Below, piece after piece: positions 15,084 to 23,915 of a stretch of 64,000 nt of DNA. A model generated the notes under the pieces. It was not told the origin of the DNA and ran no database searches. It worked only from the letters and a program-made list of their open reading frames with translations. The stretch covers positions 62,001 to 126,000 of the forward strand of contig CAYUCL010000001.1 of NCBI GenBank assembly GCA_964443325.1, in the 5' to 3' direction. A program made the translations under genes and the position numbers. This DNA is from DAOUVR01 sp034430535. Lineage in GTDB: Bacteria > Chloroflexota > Dehalococcoidia > E44-bin15. Every line of letters starts with the position of its first letter. The stretch's first letter is position 1.

Positions 15084-16412
15084 GTGAAAGGGAGAAAAAA
15101 AAGAATACAAATTGCACTAGCGGTGTTGATGATTGTTTCGGCGGTGAGTCTGGTTTTTGTTGGCTGTGGAGGAGGCGGGGGTCCCGCAGGCAATGAGACC
15201 ATCAAGATCAAAGTCGGTCGAACGTATCCTCTATTACCGGGTTATTGGGGGGCGCCTTCTGCCAATGACAGCGCATACAAATGGGAGGAGGCCGTTGAGA
15301 CGGTAACCGAGGGCAGGCTCGACATAGAGTTCTACCCTTCAGAGACTCTGTTCAAGGAAAATTTGGCCTTCGACGCCGTCGATGCGGGGGTAGCTGACAT
15401 AGGCTGGACTATTCCGGCCTACCAGCCGGAATGGATACCACTGGAGCTTGTCTTCTACCTCCCGATTGACATGGATAGCTTGGAGATGAATTATCAGGTT
15501 CACTGGCAGGCCTATGATAAATACCTTTTGCCGGAATACGAGTCGAGGGACATGATCTGCGTCACCGCTAATGGTCGTGAGAAGTACATCGTTTTCTCAC
15601 CATATAAGCGCATCGACACCGTGGAGGACTTTAAGGGCGTTACCATCATGACCTCGGGTAAATCAATGGAGCAACTCGTTTCCAAGCTTGGGGCATTGTC
15701 GATTACGCTTCCATGGAACGATTGCTATGAGGCGTTGGAGAAGGGCACACTGGATTGTTCCGCTCTGGACATAACCCTTCCCATCTTATTCGGCTGGCAT
15801 GAGGTGGGCAAACCGGGGTATATCATTAAGGTTGGTGGCATAGGCAATGCCATGCCCGTATGGATCGCCAGGGAGGATCTCCTCACCAGGCTGCGACCTG
15901 AGGACGCGTACGCACTCATCAAGTTGACCGATTACTGGTTCGGTGTTGCTCAGTCTAAGGGTAACGATGCACTCAACTATCTTTTCTGGTATGAGGTCCC
16001 CAGGTTGGGCATGGAGATCATCGACTGGCCCGAGTCGGAGAAGGAGAAACTGCGAGGGATGAAGCGGGAGGTCTATGACTGGTGGATTGGGTGGATGGAG
16101 GACGAGTACGGCGTGGGTGAGCAGGCAGAGGCATTGCTTAATGACGTGCTGCAATGGATGGAGGACTACGAGCCCGGCAATCCCGTTGCATTTTCCCCAG
16201 ATTCCTACCCGAAAGAGCAACAAGAGTTACTGATAAAGGCCGGATACTGGATCGACGAGGAAGCTAGGCAGGAAGTGATCGGTCCCGACGGCCATTGGGG
16301 CATGGACTATGTCTACAAGGACGACTGGGAGCCGTGGTACGAGAAGTGGTGGGACGAGCAGAACATGGAGCACCCGTGGTACTCAGCGTGGAAGGCGCGG
16401 CACGGAAAATAA
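15084..16412 (+). CDS. TRAP-type (DctP-like) solute-binding lipoprotein
   Basis: A 442-residue secreted binding protein. The N-terminus is a lipoprotein signal: a basic start (KGRKKR), a hydrophobic stretch, then the lipobox FVGC with a glycine-rich linker. The mature part has the DctP-fold landmarks: a first strand ending in GRTYPLLPGYWG, LDIEFYPSETLF, VDAGVADIGW, and FKGVTIMTSGKSMEQLVSKLGA. It should bind an organic acid or similar ligand outside the membrane. An ATG at 15060 is in frame, but GGGGAG lies just upstream of the GTG at 15084. No DctQ/DctM membrane subunits are adjacent. The C-terminal ~60 residues are unusually rich in Trp and acidic residues. Confidence 0.82.
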   Translation: MKGRKKRIQIALAVLMIVSAVSLVFVGCGGGGGPAGNETIKIKVGRTYPLLPGYWGAPSANDSAYKWEEAVETVTEGRLDIEFYPSETLFKENLAFDAVDAGVADIGWTIPAYQPEWIPLELVFYLPIDMDSLEMNYQVHWQAYDKYLLPEYESRDMICVTANGREKYIVFSPYKRIDTVEDFKGVTIMTSGKSMEQLVSKLGALSITLPWNDCYEALEKGTLDCSALDITLPILFGWHEVGKPGYIIKVGGIGNAMPVWIAREDLLTRLRPEDAYALIKLTDYWFGVAQSKGNDALNYLFWYEVPRLGMEIIDWPESEKEKLRGMKREVYDWWIGWMEDEYGVGEQAEALLNDVLQWMEDYEPGNPVAFSPDSYPKEQQELLIKAGYWIDEEARQEVIGPDGHWGMDYVYKDDWEPWYEKWWDEQNMEHPWYSAWKARHGK

Positions 16413-17089
16413 GACAGTAAATATAAAGATTAGGTGAGGCTGAAAAAAAGCGGCTCGGCTACGGTTTCCTATGTAGCCGAGCCGTACTTTTGGAAGGGAA
16501 ACGAGAGTAGTGCATGTAGCCTCAAGCTCCCTTACAGGTGAGTGTCCCGAGTTCCGCTTTGCCCTTGCGATACCATCTGGATACGCCGCCGAGTCACCCC
16601 CCTGCAAGTGATACCCTGGCTTACCGCTCTCCTATCAAGTCCCGTAGTCTCATTCTTCGCACGGCGACACCCTGTGGAGGACTCTTTGCCTGACGAGAAT
16701 ACCATGTGGGCTTGGACGCAGCGTTTCAGGAGTAACAGGGTGAGAAAAGGCATACTATAGTTTGCACGGTATGTTATCGCCCAGTATTGCACAAGAAAAA
16801 CGTCCGTAAGAACCAACGAGTACAGCGCCTTGACATAGCATCCAAAGCGTGGTAACTTTCACACGCCTCGCCGGAGGCGATTTTCTCAGATTAGCATTCC
16901 CAATTGATCGTCCCTTTGGTAGCCAGAATATGGCTCACGTGGAAAAAGCGATAGCGGAGGTGAGATGCGCCTCTAGATGGTTATCTGATTTGAAGATTTC
17001 ATCCACTTTCCCCACCGTTGGTAACATGTCGTCAAGCACAAATCTGCTTAGTATCGTGGTAACATTGAACAAGGGAAGGAGACAGTAAC
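16413..17089. other. Long intergenic region after the binding-protein gene
   Basis: 677 bases. Apart from the terminator at 16451-16490 I see no supported gene, tRNA or repeat. Short frames on both strands lack ribosome sites and protein-like composition. The last 20 bases hold the ribosome site of the next gene (AAGGAG). Confidence 0.5.
16451..16490 (+). terminator. Rho-independent terminator of the binding-protein gene
   Basis: A perfect 12-bp stem, CGGCTCGGCTAC (16451-16462) with its complement at 16473-16484 and a 10-base loop, is followed by TACTTTT. It lies 39 bases after the stop codon. Confidence 0.8.
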
Positions 17090-18370
17090 ATGACAGAGCC
17101 AACAACAATTGAAAATAGAGATTTCAGGTTTGCTAGCGCATTGGTTTCCGATGAAGCTCTCATGCTAGCGGCTGTTGCTCGTGACTTTGTGGATAGGGAG
17201 ATTATGCCGATTCGTCGAGAGATCGATCAGGATACCCGCAAAGACTTCGAGCTCGTTGAAGAATTGCAGAAAAAGATGGCGGCGCTTGGTACCCAAAAGG
17301 CGAATATTCCCACAGAATACGGGGGCCTGGGCATAATGCCCCTGGTCGACCTCTGTGTACAGCTTGAGGAGTGGGCACGAGGCGACGTTGGATTCATATG
17401 CGCTGTAGGGGGCAGCGCGTGGTCTTTTCTGCCGGCTGCGCTGGCTGGAAACAAAGCGATACTGGAGGAGTTTGCGCCCAAACTTTGCGGGGATGAGATT
17501 TATATCGGATGTTTTGCCATGACAGAACCAGGTGGCGGCTGTAACATAGAGAACATTGACATGCATGGCAGCGGAATAGCAACCACAGCCACTCTCGATG
17601 GTGACGAATGGGTAATAAACGGCGCCAAAATGTGGTGCACCAATTCGGGCATTGCGCATAACTATACCGTGGTCTGCAATACGAATCCGGAACTGGGCGA
17701 CGAGGGCATCGCCCTTATCCATGTACCATCCCCTATCGAAGGATTGACTTTCGGCAAATTCGAAGATAAGGTGGGATTCAGGGCCAGCAGGGAGTGCGAG
17801 TTTTACTTTGACAATGTGCGTGTGCCCAAAGAATGGCGTGTGGCTGGGCCGGGAAGAGATGCCGAGCTGTTCCACAACAATCTGGTATATGCCCGAATCT
17901 TAAGCGCTCCATATGCTTTAGGGCCGGCTCAAGGTGCATTTGATGAGGTTCTGGCGTTTACAAAAGATAGGCCGGCGGCTGGAAAACCCATAAGGCAACA
18001 CTCAGTCTGTGCCAATATGTTAGCTGATATGGCCATTGGAATTCAGGTGGGCAGAGATACCTATGTGACTGCTGCCTATATGTACGACCACCCTGAAATA
18101 TATGGCCCAACATGGTCCAAGTTCATGCTCTCCAGAGGTTCCATTGCTAAAATGTATTGTTGCGATGTGGCTGTCATGGTAACAAACAAAGCCATGGAGC
18201 TCATGGGCTCCTATGGCTATGTGACCGACCACAATGTGGAGAAATACTGGCGAGACGTCAAGATAATTCAACTATGGGAAGGCGGCGCTCAACTGGGAAG
18301 GCTGGACGTAGTACGTGGCTACTACGACTATAGTCAGTTCTATCCCAACATACTTCACGGGAGGGTGTAG
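17090..18370 (+). CDS. Acyl-CoA dehydrogenase family protein
   Basis: 426 residues, full length for the family. Motifs in order: CFAMTEPGGGCNIENI (FAD/acyl-CoA signature), the beta-domain with DEWVINGAKMWCTN, and the C-terminal helical domain ending GSYGYVTDHNVEKYWRD and IQLWEGGAQ. The Glu in WEGG aligns with the catalytic base of medium-chain type enzymes, so activity is expected. It oxidises an acyl-CoA to the enoyl-CoA using FAD and an electron-transfer flavoprotein. AAGGAG is upstream of ATG 17090. It heads a rightward cluster with AOR and two CrtI-like oxidoreductases, suggesting a catabolic pathway for a branched, isoprenoid or aromatic substrate. Confidence 0.9.
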   Translation: MTEPTTIENRDFRFASALVSDEALMLAAVARDFVDREIMPIRREIDQDTRKDFELVEELQKKMAALGTQKANIPTEYGGLGIMPLVDLCVQLEEWARGDVGFICAVGGSAWSFLPAALAGNKAILEEFAPKLCGDEIYIGCFAMTEPGGGCNIENIDMHGSGIATTATLDGDEWVINGAKMWCTNSGIAHNYTVVCNTNPELGDEGIALIHVPSPIEGLTFGKFEDKVGFRASRECEFYFDNVRVPKEWRVAGPGRDAELFHNNLVYARILSAPYALGPAQGAFDEVLAFTKDRPAAGKPIRQHSVCANMLADMAIGIQVGRDTYVTAAYMYDHPEIYGPTWSKFMLSRGSIAKMYCCDVAVMVTNKAMELMGSYGYVTDHNVEKYWRDVKIIQLWEGGAQLGRLDVVRGYYDYSQFYPNILHGRV

Positions 18371-18463
18371 CAGCCAACAAAGTGAAGGCCAGCCCTAGTG
18401 GACTTCTCATAGCGGAAGAGTCGATCTGGTGAGATAGTCAACTACAAACAAGAGAGGTCAAAG

Positions 18464-20341
18464 ATGTACGGATATGCAGGCCAAATTCTAACGGTTGATC
18501 TGACCGACGGAAGGGTGAGAAAAGAACCGCTAAGAGACGACCTGATGCAGGACTGGATCGGGGGCGAGGGTTTTGGTGCCAGATTGCTGTGGGAGAAAGT
18601 GAAGCCGGGAACCGATCCCCTGTCTCCGGAAAACGTGATGATAATTACGACCACTGCCTTCAGTGGATCGGTATTCCCTCCCGGCTCACGAACATTCGTC
18701 AACTATAAGTCACCTCTCACTGGATTCTATGGAACGAATGCTATGGGCGGGAGCTTTGCACCATATCTCAAATTCGCCGGCTATGATGCGTTAGTAGTTG
18801 AAGGGAAAGCGGAGAAGCCGGTATACATATTTATCGATGGCGAGGACGTAGAGATAAGGAACGCAACCGACCTCTGGGGCAAGCTGACAGGCGAGACAGA
18901 CGAGCTTTTGATGGAGGAGATTGGCGATACCAATATTCAAATCCTTCGCATCGGACCGGCGGGCGAAACACTGAACCGGCTGGCATCAGTCACCTCTGGA
19001 TATAACCGGGCCTTTGGTAAGGGGGGTAACGGAGCGGTAATGGGGTCGAAGAACCTCAAGGCAATTGTCGTCCGCAGCAGAGGCAGCATTCCTGCTTATG
19101 ACCCGGCGGCATTGAAGGAGCTTGCCGCCACAGTCTATAGGAAATGCCGGGTACCATGGTTAGACTTATTCAGGGAATACCATATGCACCCTCTTAGCTC
19201 GGTCTTTGCCCCCACTGTAGGCATCCCAAGCCGTCACTTTCAGCAGGCTAGCTGGGATAAGGGGGAGAACCTGTTCCATGAGCCGATCAAGGAGCAGCTA
19301 TTTACCGGTGAAAATGCCTATTGCTGGGGGTGCCCTGTAAAAAGCGGAAAGGTTATGTCACCAAAGAAAGGCCCCTACCAGGGGCATAAAATTGATGCCA
19401 AGGTAGAGGCAATCTGGTCCTGGGGCTACAACATGATGATCGATGACCTGGATGTGCTCTGTGAGATTCTCTACCAATGCGCTCAGAATGGGGTCGATAT
19501 CAACGGCAGCGCTGAATGGGCAGGATGGCTTGCCGAGTGTCTGGAGCGGGGGCTCATAACCCCTGAGGATATAGGAGGGCTGGAAGTAAGGTTTGGTGAT
19601 GGCGAGTCCTGCCTCAGGCTGCTGAAAGCTACCTTTGCCCGAGAGGGGTTTGGCGACATACTGGCTGAGGGGCCGAAGATAGCGGCGGAGAAGCTGGGCA
19701 AAGGAACGGAGAAATACGTCATGCATGTTAAAGGTTCGCCATTGGAAGCTGAGGAGTTCAGGTCAGATAAGGCGCTCTTGCTTGGCACCGCTACCCAGGA
19801 GAGAGGCGGTAGCGTGAACAGAAACTGGACTTACGCCGTGACCCATCTGGGTATGCTTCAGCCAGACGTTACAGGGCTTCAGCAACCGCCCGATCCGCTC
19901 AACGAGAAGGGCATAGCAAAATGGTTAAAACCCTACAGGGAAGTGGTCCCAGGGATATTGAACACCATGGGAGGATGCCTTATTCTGTGGTGGGTCATGG
20001 CAACGGAGACTGCCGCTGTACTGGAAGGCTATAAGTATTTGACCGGACGTGACATAAGCCTTGAGCAAGGTCTGAAGGTTGGTGAGAGGATTATCGCTCT
20101 GGCAAGAGCGTTTAACGCCAGGGAAGGATTCAGCCGCAAAGATGATACCATGCCACAGAGGTTTCTAACCGAACCGGTGACAGGAGGGCCGACTGATGGT
20201 GCCCGGGTGCAGAACTTCGACGCCATGATAGATGAGTATTACACCGAGTGCGGGTACGACCTGAAAACCGGGTGGCCAACTCAGGCCAAACTCGAGGAGT
20301 TGGGGCTGAAGGATGTCGCAGATGAGCTCTATCCGAAGTAG
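18464..20341 (+). CDS. Aldehyde:ferredoxin oxidoreductase (tungsten/molybdopterin), Cys-to-Ser in the cluster motif
   Basis: A 625-residue AOR-family enzyme. N-terminal domain: GYAGQILTVDLTDG, IGGEGFGARLL and the FYGTNAMGG pterin-binding region; AFGKGGNGAVMGSKNLKAI follows. The Fe-S motif is normally CxxCxxxC plus a late Cys. Here it is C287-W-G-C290-P-V-K-S294, with Ser at the third ligand, while the late Cys is present (C505, MGGCLILWW). The reaction is oxidation of an aldehyde to the acid with ferredoxin reduction, in the cytoplasm. RBS AGAGAGG precedes ATG 18464. Within the cluster it could oxidise an aldehyde released by the CrtI-like enzymes. Whether the substituted cluster forms is open. 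Confidence 0.9.
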   Translation: MYGYAGQILTVDLTDGRVRKEPLRDDLMQDWIGGEGFGARLLWEKVKPGTDPLSPENVMIITTTAFSGSVFPPGSRTFVNYKSPLTGFYGTNAMGGSFAPYLKFAGYDALVVEGKAEKPVYIFIDGEDVEIRNATDLWGKLTGETDELLMEEIGDTNIQILRIGPAGETLNRLASVTSGYNRAFGKGGNGAVMGSKNLKAIVVRSRGSIPAYDPAALKELAATVYRKCRVPWLDLFREYHMHPLSSVFAPTVGIPSRHFQQASWDKGENLFHEPIKEQLFTGENAYCWGCPVKSGKVMSPKKGPYQGHKIDAKVEAIWSWGYNMMIDDLDVLCEILYQCAQNGVDINGSAEWAGWLAECLERGLITPEDIGGLEVRFGDGESCLRLLKATFAREGFGDILAEGPKIAAEKLGKGTEKYVMHVKGSPLEAEEFRSDKALLLGTATQERGGSVNRNWTYAVTHLGMLQPDVTGLQQPPDPLNEKGIAKWLKPYREVVPGILNTMGGCLILWWVMATETAAVLEGYKYLTGRDISLEQGLKVGERIIALARAFNAREGFSRKDDTMPQRFLTEPVTGGPTDGARVQNFDAMIDEYYTECGYDLKTGWPTQAKLEELGLKDVADELYPK

Positions 20342-20419
20342 AGTGGGGGCCAATTTGGATGCAGGGAAAGCCCTCAAACGGGCAGCGATACAAATACAGC
20401 GGGCTGACGGGAGGGATGG

Positions 20420-22123
20420 ATGATCAAGGAAGAAAGGTATGATTTCATAATTGTGGGTGGGGGGCCCAATGGGGTGGCGCTGGCAGCGTATCTGGCCAAG
20501 TGCGGAGACAGCGTTTGCGTGCTGGAAGCAAGGCCGGAAGCTGGAGGAGCGTGTGAGAACACGGAGCCCATCCCAGGGGTACGCATTAACCCACATGCCA
20601 TATACATGTACGCGGGACCAGCCCCTGGATTCGAGCAGTTGGAGCTATGGAAGTATGGCTTCCGCATGGACTGGAGTCCCATGTCAAAAAACCTGGCTGA
20701 CCAGCAGGCGAGAGGCGTGGCTACCAGCGAGGGCATGGCGCCGATCACCGACAAGGACGCGATGGGCTGGGCCAAAATAAGCGGCCTGCTTACCAGTCCG
20801 CCGTTCATCAAGGACCTCCTGCGTGCCACCTTCTGGTGCCCACCTCATCCTCCCGAAGTAGAGGTAACGGCCGACAACATCCCCTATATGCAGGTGTATA
20901 AGCAGCACCAGCCTGACGTCTGGAGCGAAGAGCTGCTCGATATGACACTGTTTGACCTCATGGACGAGCATTGTGAGACCGAGCCGTTCAAGGTACTGCA
21001 CGCCGTCGCAGCCTGGTACTCGGGAGCCGCCGGTCACTGGGAGGGAGTGGCTATCCCGGCTCTAGCTTGCGACATAGCGCTGACAATCTACGGTGGGCTC
21101 AGTGTTCCTCGTGGCGGCATGCATGGCTACTTCCACTCAATGATACGGTGCGCGCTGGCGCATGGCGCGGTAGTGCGGACCTGCTGCCCCGTTGATGAGA
21201 TCATTATTGAGAATGGTCGAGCGGTAGGGGTGCGATTGAACGAGACCGCTACCACGGATGAAAAGAAGATCTGGGCGAACAAGGCGGTAGTCAGCGACGT
21301 TGATGTCAGGCAGACCTTCAGCAAACTGGTCGGTCCCCGGCATCTGGGTTTCAACTTCAAAAACAAAGTAGAGGCCATCAGTCTCAAGGGGGGTAGCATC
21401 TACGTGTCCCATATCCTCACCCGTGAGCGCCTTCGCTGCCGTCCCCAGTTCGTTAACGAACCGCAGGGGGATGATCCCGGGATTGGCCCGTACCCCTGCG
21501 ACTCCCGCGACATCTACTATGAGCATGTAGCCGATGTCGATGGGCGGAGAGGTAACCCCACCGTGCCGCCGGAAAGGTTGCTGTGGGTCTCGACTCCGAC
21601 CATAAGATTCGACGACACGGACCCGCAGTGCACCATTCCCAATCGCCACCTGGTCTCTCCTTTGTACACCCTGGTTCCCCCGCCGGAGTATCATGTGGAA
21701 AGCCCCGATGCGGTGAACAAGGTAAAGGATGAACTGAACGCCTATATGCGCAAAGCCTTCAGTCAGGTGATTGAGAATCTCGACGATGACAACATTGTCT
21801 ACCATTGGGCAAATACCCCCTGGGAATCGGAGTTCCGCAACACCGGTCTCATCGGTGGCACATGGTGCGGTACCCGCCTCTGCGCTGACCAGTGGGGGGA
21901 AAACCGCCCCATTCCTGAACTGGCCCGATACCGTACGCCCATCGAAGGGCTTTACCTGTGCAACCAGACGGCTTGCCACCCCGGCGGTCTGGCATTAATG
22001 GCTATCCCCTATAACCTGATGCATATATTGATTGAGGATGGCCTCGTTGAGCCCGGCGCATGGTGGTATCCGTCCCCGTGGTACATACCACAGCAAGGAA
22101 AGATATCCGCGATACCGCGTTGA
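20420..22123 (+). CDS. Phytoene desaturase-like NAD(P)/FAD-dependent oxidoreductase (copy 1)
   Basis: 567 residues of the CrtI/PYROXD2-type amine-oxidoreductase superfamily. The FAD-binding Rossmann motif is VGGGPNGVALAAYLAK, followed by VCVLEARPEAGGAC. The C-terminus has the second FAD motif, IEGLYLCNQTACHPGGLALM. The central domain carries GGLSVPRGGMHGYFHSMIR and VDEIIIENGRAVGV. Such enzymes desaturate or isomerise long hydrophobic substrates using FAD. The next gene is a divergent paralogue starting 17 bases after the stop codon (an in-frame extension would overlap), so the pair may form a heterodimer or perform successive steps. The substrate is unknown; a classical carotenoid pathway is not present in the window. 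Confidence 0.87.
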   Translation: MIKEERYDFIIVGGGPNGVALAAYLAKCGDSVCVLEARPEAGGACENTEPIPGVRINPHAIYMYAGPAPGFEQLELWKYGFRMDWSPMSKNLADQQARGVATSEGMAPITDKDAMGWAKISGLLTSPPFIKDLLRATFWCPPHPPEVEVTADNIPYMQVYKQHQPDVWSEELLDMTLFDLMDEHCETEPFKVLHAVAAWYSGAAGHWEGVAIPALACDIALTIYGGLSVPRGGMHGYFHSMIRCALAHGAVVRTCCPVDEIIIENGRAVGVRLNETATTDEKKIWANKAVVSDVDVRQTFSKLVGPRHLGFNFKNKVEAISLKGGSIYVSHILTRERLRCRPQFVNEPQGDDPGIGPYPCDSRDIYYEHVADVDGRRGNPTVPPERLLWVSTPTIRFDDTDPQCTIPNRHLVSPLYTLVPPPEYHVESPDAVNKVKDELNAYMRKAFSQVIENLDDDNIVYHWANTPWESEFRNTGLIGGTWCGTRLCADQWGENRPIPELARYRTPIEGLYLCNQTACHPGGLALMAIPYNLMHILIEDGLVEPGAWWYPSPWYIPQQGKISAIPR

Positions 22124-22139
22124 GGAGAGGACAAATACT

Positions 22140-23786
22140 ATGCCGGACCCGTTGATTGGCAAGATATTCGATGAGTTCCCCGATGAGAGCGATTGGGATG
22201 TGGTCATTATAGGCGGTGGGCCCAACGGCCTGATCGCAGGAGCCTATCTATCGAAGGCCGGGTTGAAGGTGGCTGTGGTAGAGCGCCGCTACGAGATCGG
22301 CGGTGGGCTGGCCACTGAGGAGGTCATGTTTCCTGGCTACTACACCAATATACATGCCATTTATCATCTGCTGGTTGACCTCATGCCTGTGCTCAGAGAC
22401 TTCGACCTGGACCGCCATGCGCTGATGTGGACTAAGCCCAATGCCCAGGCAGGCATGGTGTTCGAGGATGGAACATCGCTGCTCCTGACACGTATGATAG
22501 AGGACACTAAGGATTCCCTGATGAAGCTCTCTGTCAAGGATGCCGTCACCTTTGGCAAGCTGATGAGGGGTTGGCGTCGCATCGTGACCGAGATAATAGG
22601 CCCGGCTACCTTTATACCTCCCATGCCCCCTTTGGATATGATTATGGCTATGCAGCGCACCAAAACCGGAAACGAGATGCTGGAGCTTGTTGAGCGCAGC
22701 CCTCTGGACATCATCACCGATAGCTTTGAGAACGACCGTGTGCGCACTCTTATGTTATATGTCTGTTGCATGTGGGGGCTCGACCCCAGGGAAACCGGGG
22801 TAGGGATGTTCGTCCCCCTGTATCTGGACCGGGCGATGAACAAGTGCTACTGCGTTGGAGGGTCACACAAGCTTGCTGGTGCGCTGACAAGGGAGATCTT
22901 GGGCAACGGAGGAACAATTCTGGATGCAGCCGATGTAACCAAGGTCACCATGCGGAACGGCCGCGCCACCGGTGTCGAGATTGCCGAGGGTCGTGCCCTG
23001 CGCAGCAAAGTGGTCATGTCCACACTGGACCCCCAGACAACGTTCTTCGATCTTGTCGGCGCAGAGCATCTACCAGAGGCGCTGAGGGAGTCGGTCGAGG
23101 GCTGGAAGCTGGACAAGTGGAGCTTCAACACCCTGCACGTTGCCACCAGGGAGCCTCCGCGCTATGCGTGCGATGACCCCTGGATCAACGAGGCGTTCAT
23201 GGTCATCTCTGGCTTTGAGAGCCCCGACCAGCTTCTGGCGCACTGGGATAGCGTGGTCGCTGGCAAGATCGATGATAACTTCGGCGGGCACGCCACCTGC
23301 GAGAGCCTCTTCGACCCCCATCTCGTCCGCTCTCCGTGGGGGGGGCATGTCTCCTTCTTCCAGATGCATGCTCCGTACGAAATTGAGGGCGGCTGGGAGA
23401 AGCGGGGTGAGGAGCTAGAGGAAGCGATATTGGCCAAGTGGCGGAAGGCAGCTCCAAACATGACACCGGAGAACATCATCGCCACCAGCCAGGAGACCCC
23501 TGAGGGCATCGAGACCCGTTTCCCCAACATGCGCCGCGGCGCAATAAAGCACGGTGACTACACGCCCATGCAATTGGGCTGTTTCCGCCCCAACCAGGAG
23601 TGCTCCGATACCAGGACGCCCATCGAGGGGCTTTATACCTGTGGCGCATCCACCTACCCGGGAGGGCTGGTACTCGGGGGGCCTGGCTATCTCGGTGCAA
23701 ACAGGGTGGCCGAGGACCTGGGCGTTGCTAAGTGGTGGAAACCTACAAGAGAGATGGAACACTACATTAAGACGTACGTGGAATAA
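22140..23786 (+). CDS. Phytoene desaturase-like NAD(P)/FAD-dependent oxidoreductase (copy 2)
   Basis: 548 residues; paralogue of the preceding gene. FAD motif VVIIGGGPNGLIAGAYLSKAG, then VAVVERRYEIGGGLATEE; central GGSHKLAGALTREILGNGG; late FAD motif IEGLYTCGASTYPGGLVLG. The frame is open upstream to 22032, inside the previous gene, but GAGGAGAGGA lies 8 bases before the ATG at 22140, where family homology also begins. Its last ten codons and about 45 bases of 3' flank are repeated, diverged, at 25183-25240 beyond the MFS gene. Likely operon with copy 1 and the AOR gene. Confidence 0.87.
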   Translation: MPDPLIGKIFDEFPDESDWDVVIIGGGPNGLIAGAYLSKAGLKVAVVERRYEIGGGLATEEVMFPGYYTNIHAIYHLLVDLMPVLRDFDLDRHALMWTKPNAQAGMVFEDGTSLLLTRMIEDTKDSLMKLSVKDAVTFGKLMRGWRRIVTEIIGPATFIPPMPPLDMIMAMQRTKTGNEMLELVERSPLDIITDSFENDRVRTLMLYVCCMWGLDPRETGVGMFVPLYLDRAMNKCYCVGGSHKLAGALTREILGNGGTILDAADVTKVTMRNGRATGVEIAEGRALRSKVVMSTLDPQTTFFDLVGAEHLPEALRESVEGWKLDKWSFNTLHVATREPPRYACDDPWINEAFMVISGFESPDQLLAHWDSVVAGKIDDNFGGHATCESLFDPHLVRSPWGGHVSFFQMHAPYEIEGGWEKRGEELEEAILAKWRKAAPNMTPENIIATSQETPEGIETRFPNMRRGAIKHGDYTPMQLGCFRPNQECSDTRTPIEGLYTCGASTYPGGLVLGGPGYLGANRVAEDLGVAKWWKPTREMEHYIKTYVE

Positions 23787-23815
23787 CCAAGTCACATACT
23801 TCAAACCGCCGATAC
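23754..23815 (+). repeat. Direct repeat, left copy (end of oxidoreductase gene plus flank)
   Basis: Starts at the codons for MEHYIKTYVE-stop and runs into the 3' flank (ACATACTTCAAACCGCC). The matching copy at 25183-25244 encodes MEHCIKAYTQ-stop and continues ACGTACTTCAAACCGCT. Identity is roughly 80-85 % by eye over about 58 bases. Confidence 0.75.
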
Positions 23816-23915
23816 TGGGCGGCTGCTACACAGGTTCTCTGAACAAGCCTACAGCGCACGAGGAGCGCTTCGATCGTCTTCGAGCAGCGATGCTACGTGG
23901 AATGGACAAGAAGGA

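Noticed and set aside
17165..17875. 236-codon frame antisense to the acyl-CoA dehydrogenase
   Set aside because: Opposite a full-length, motif-complete gene.
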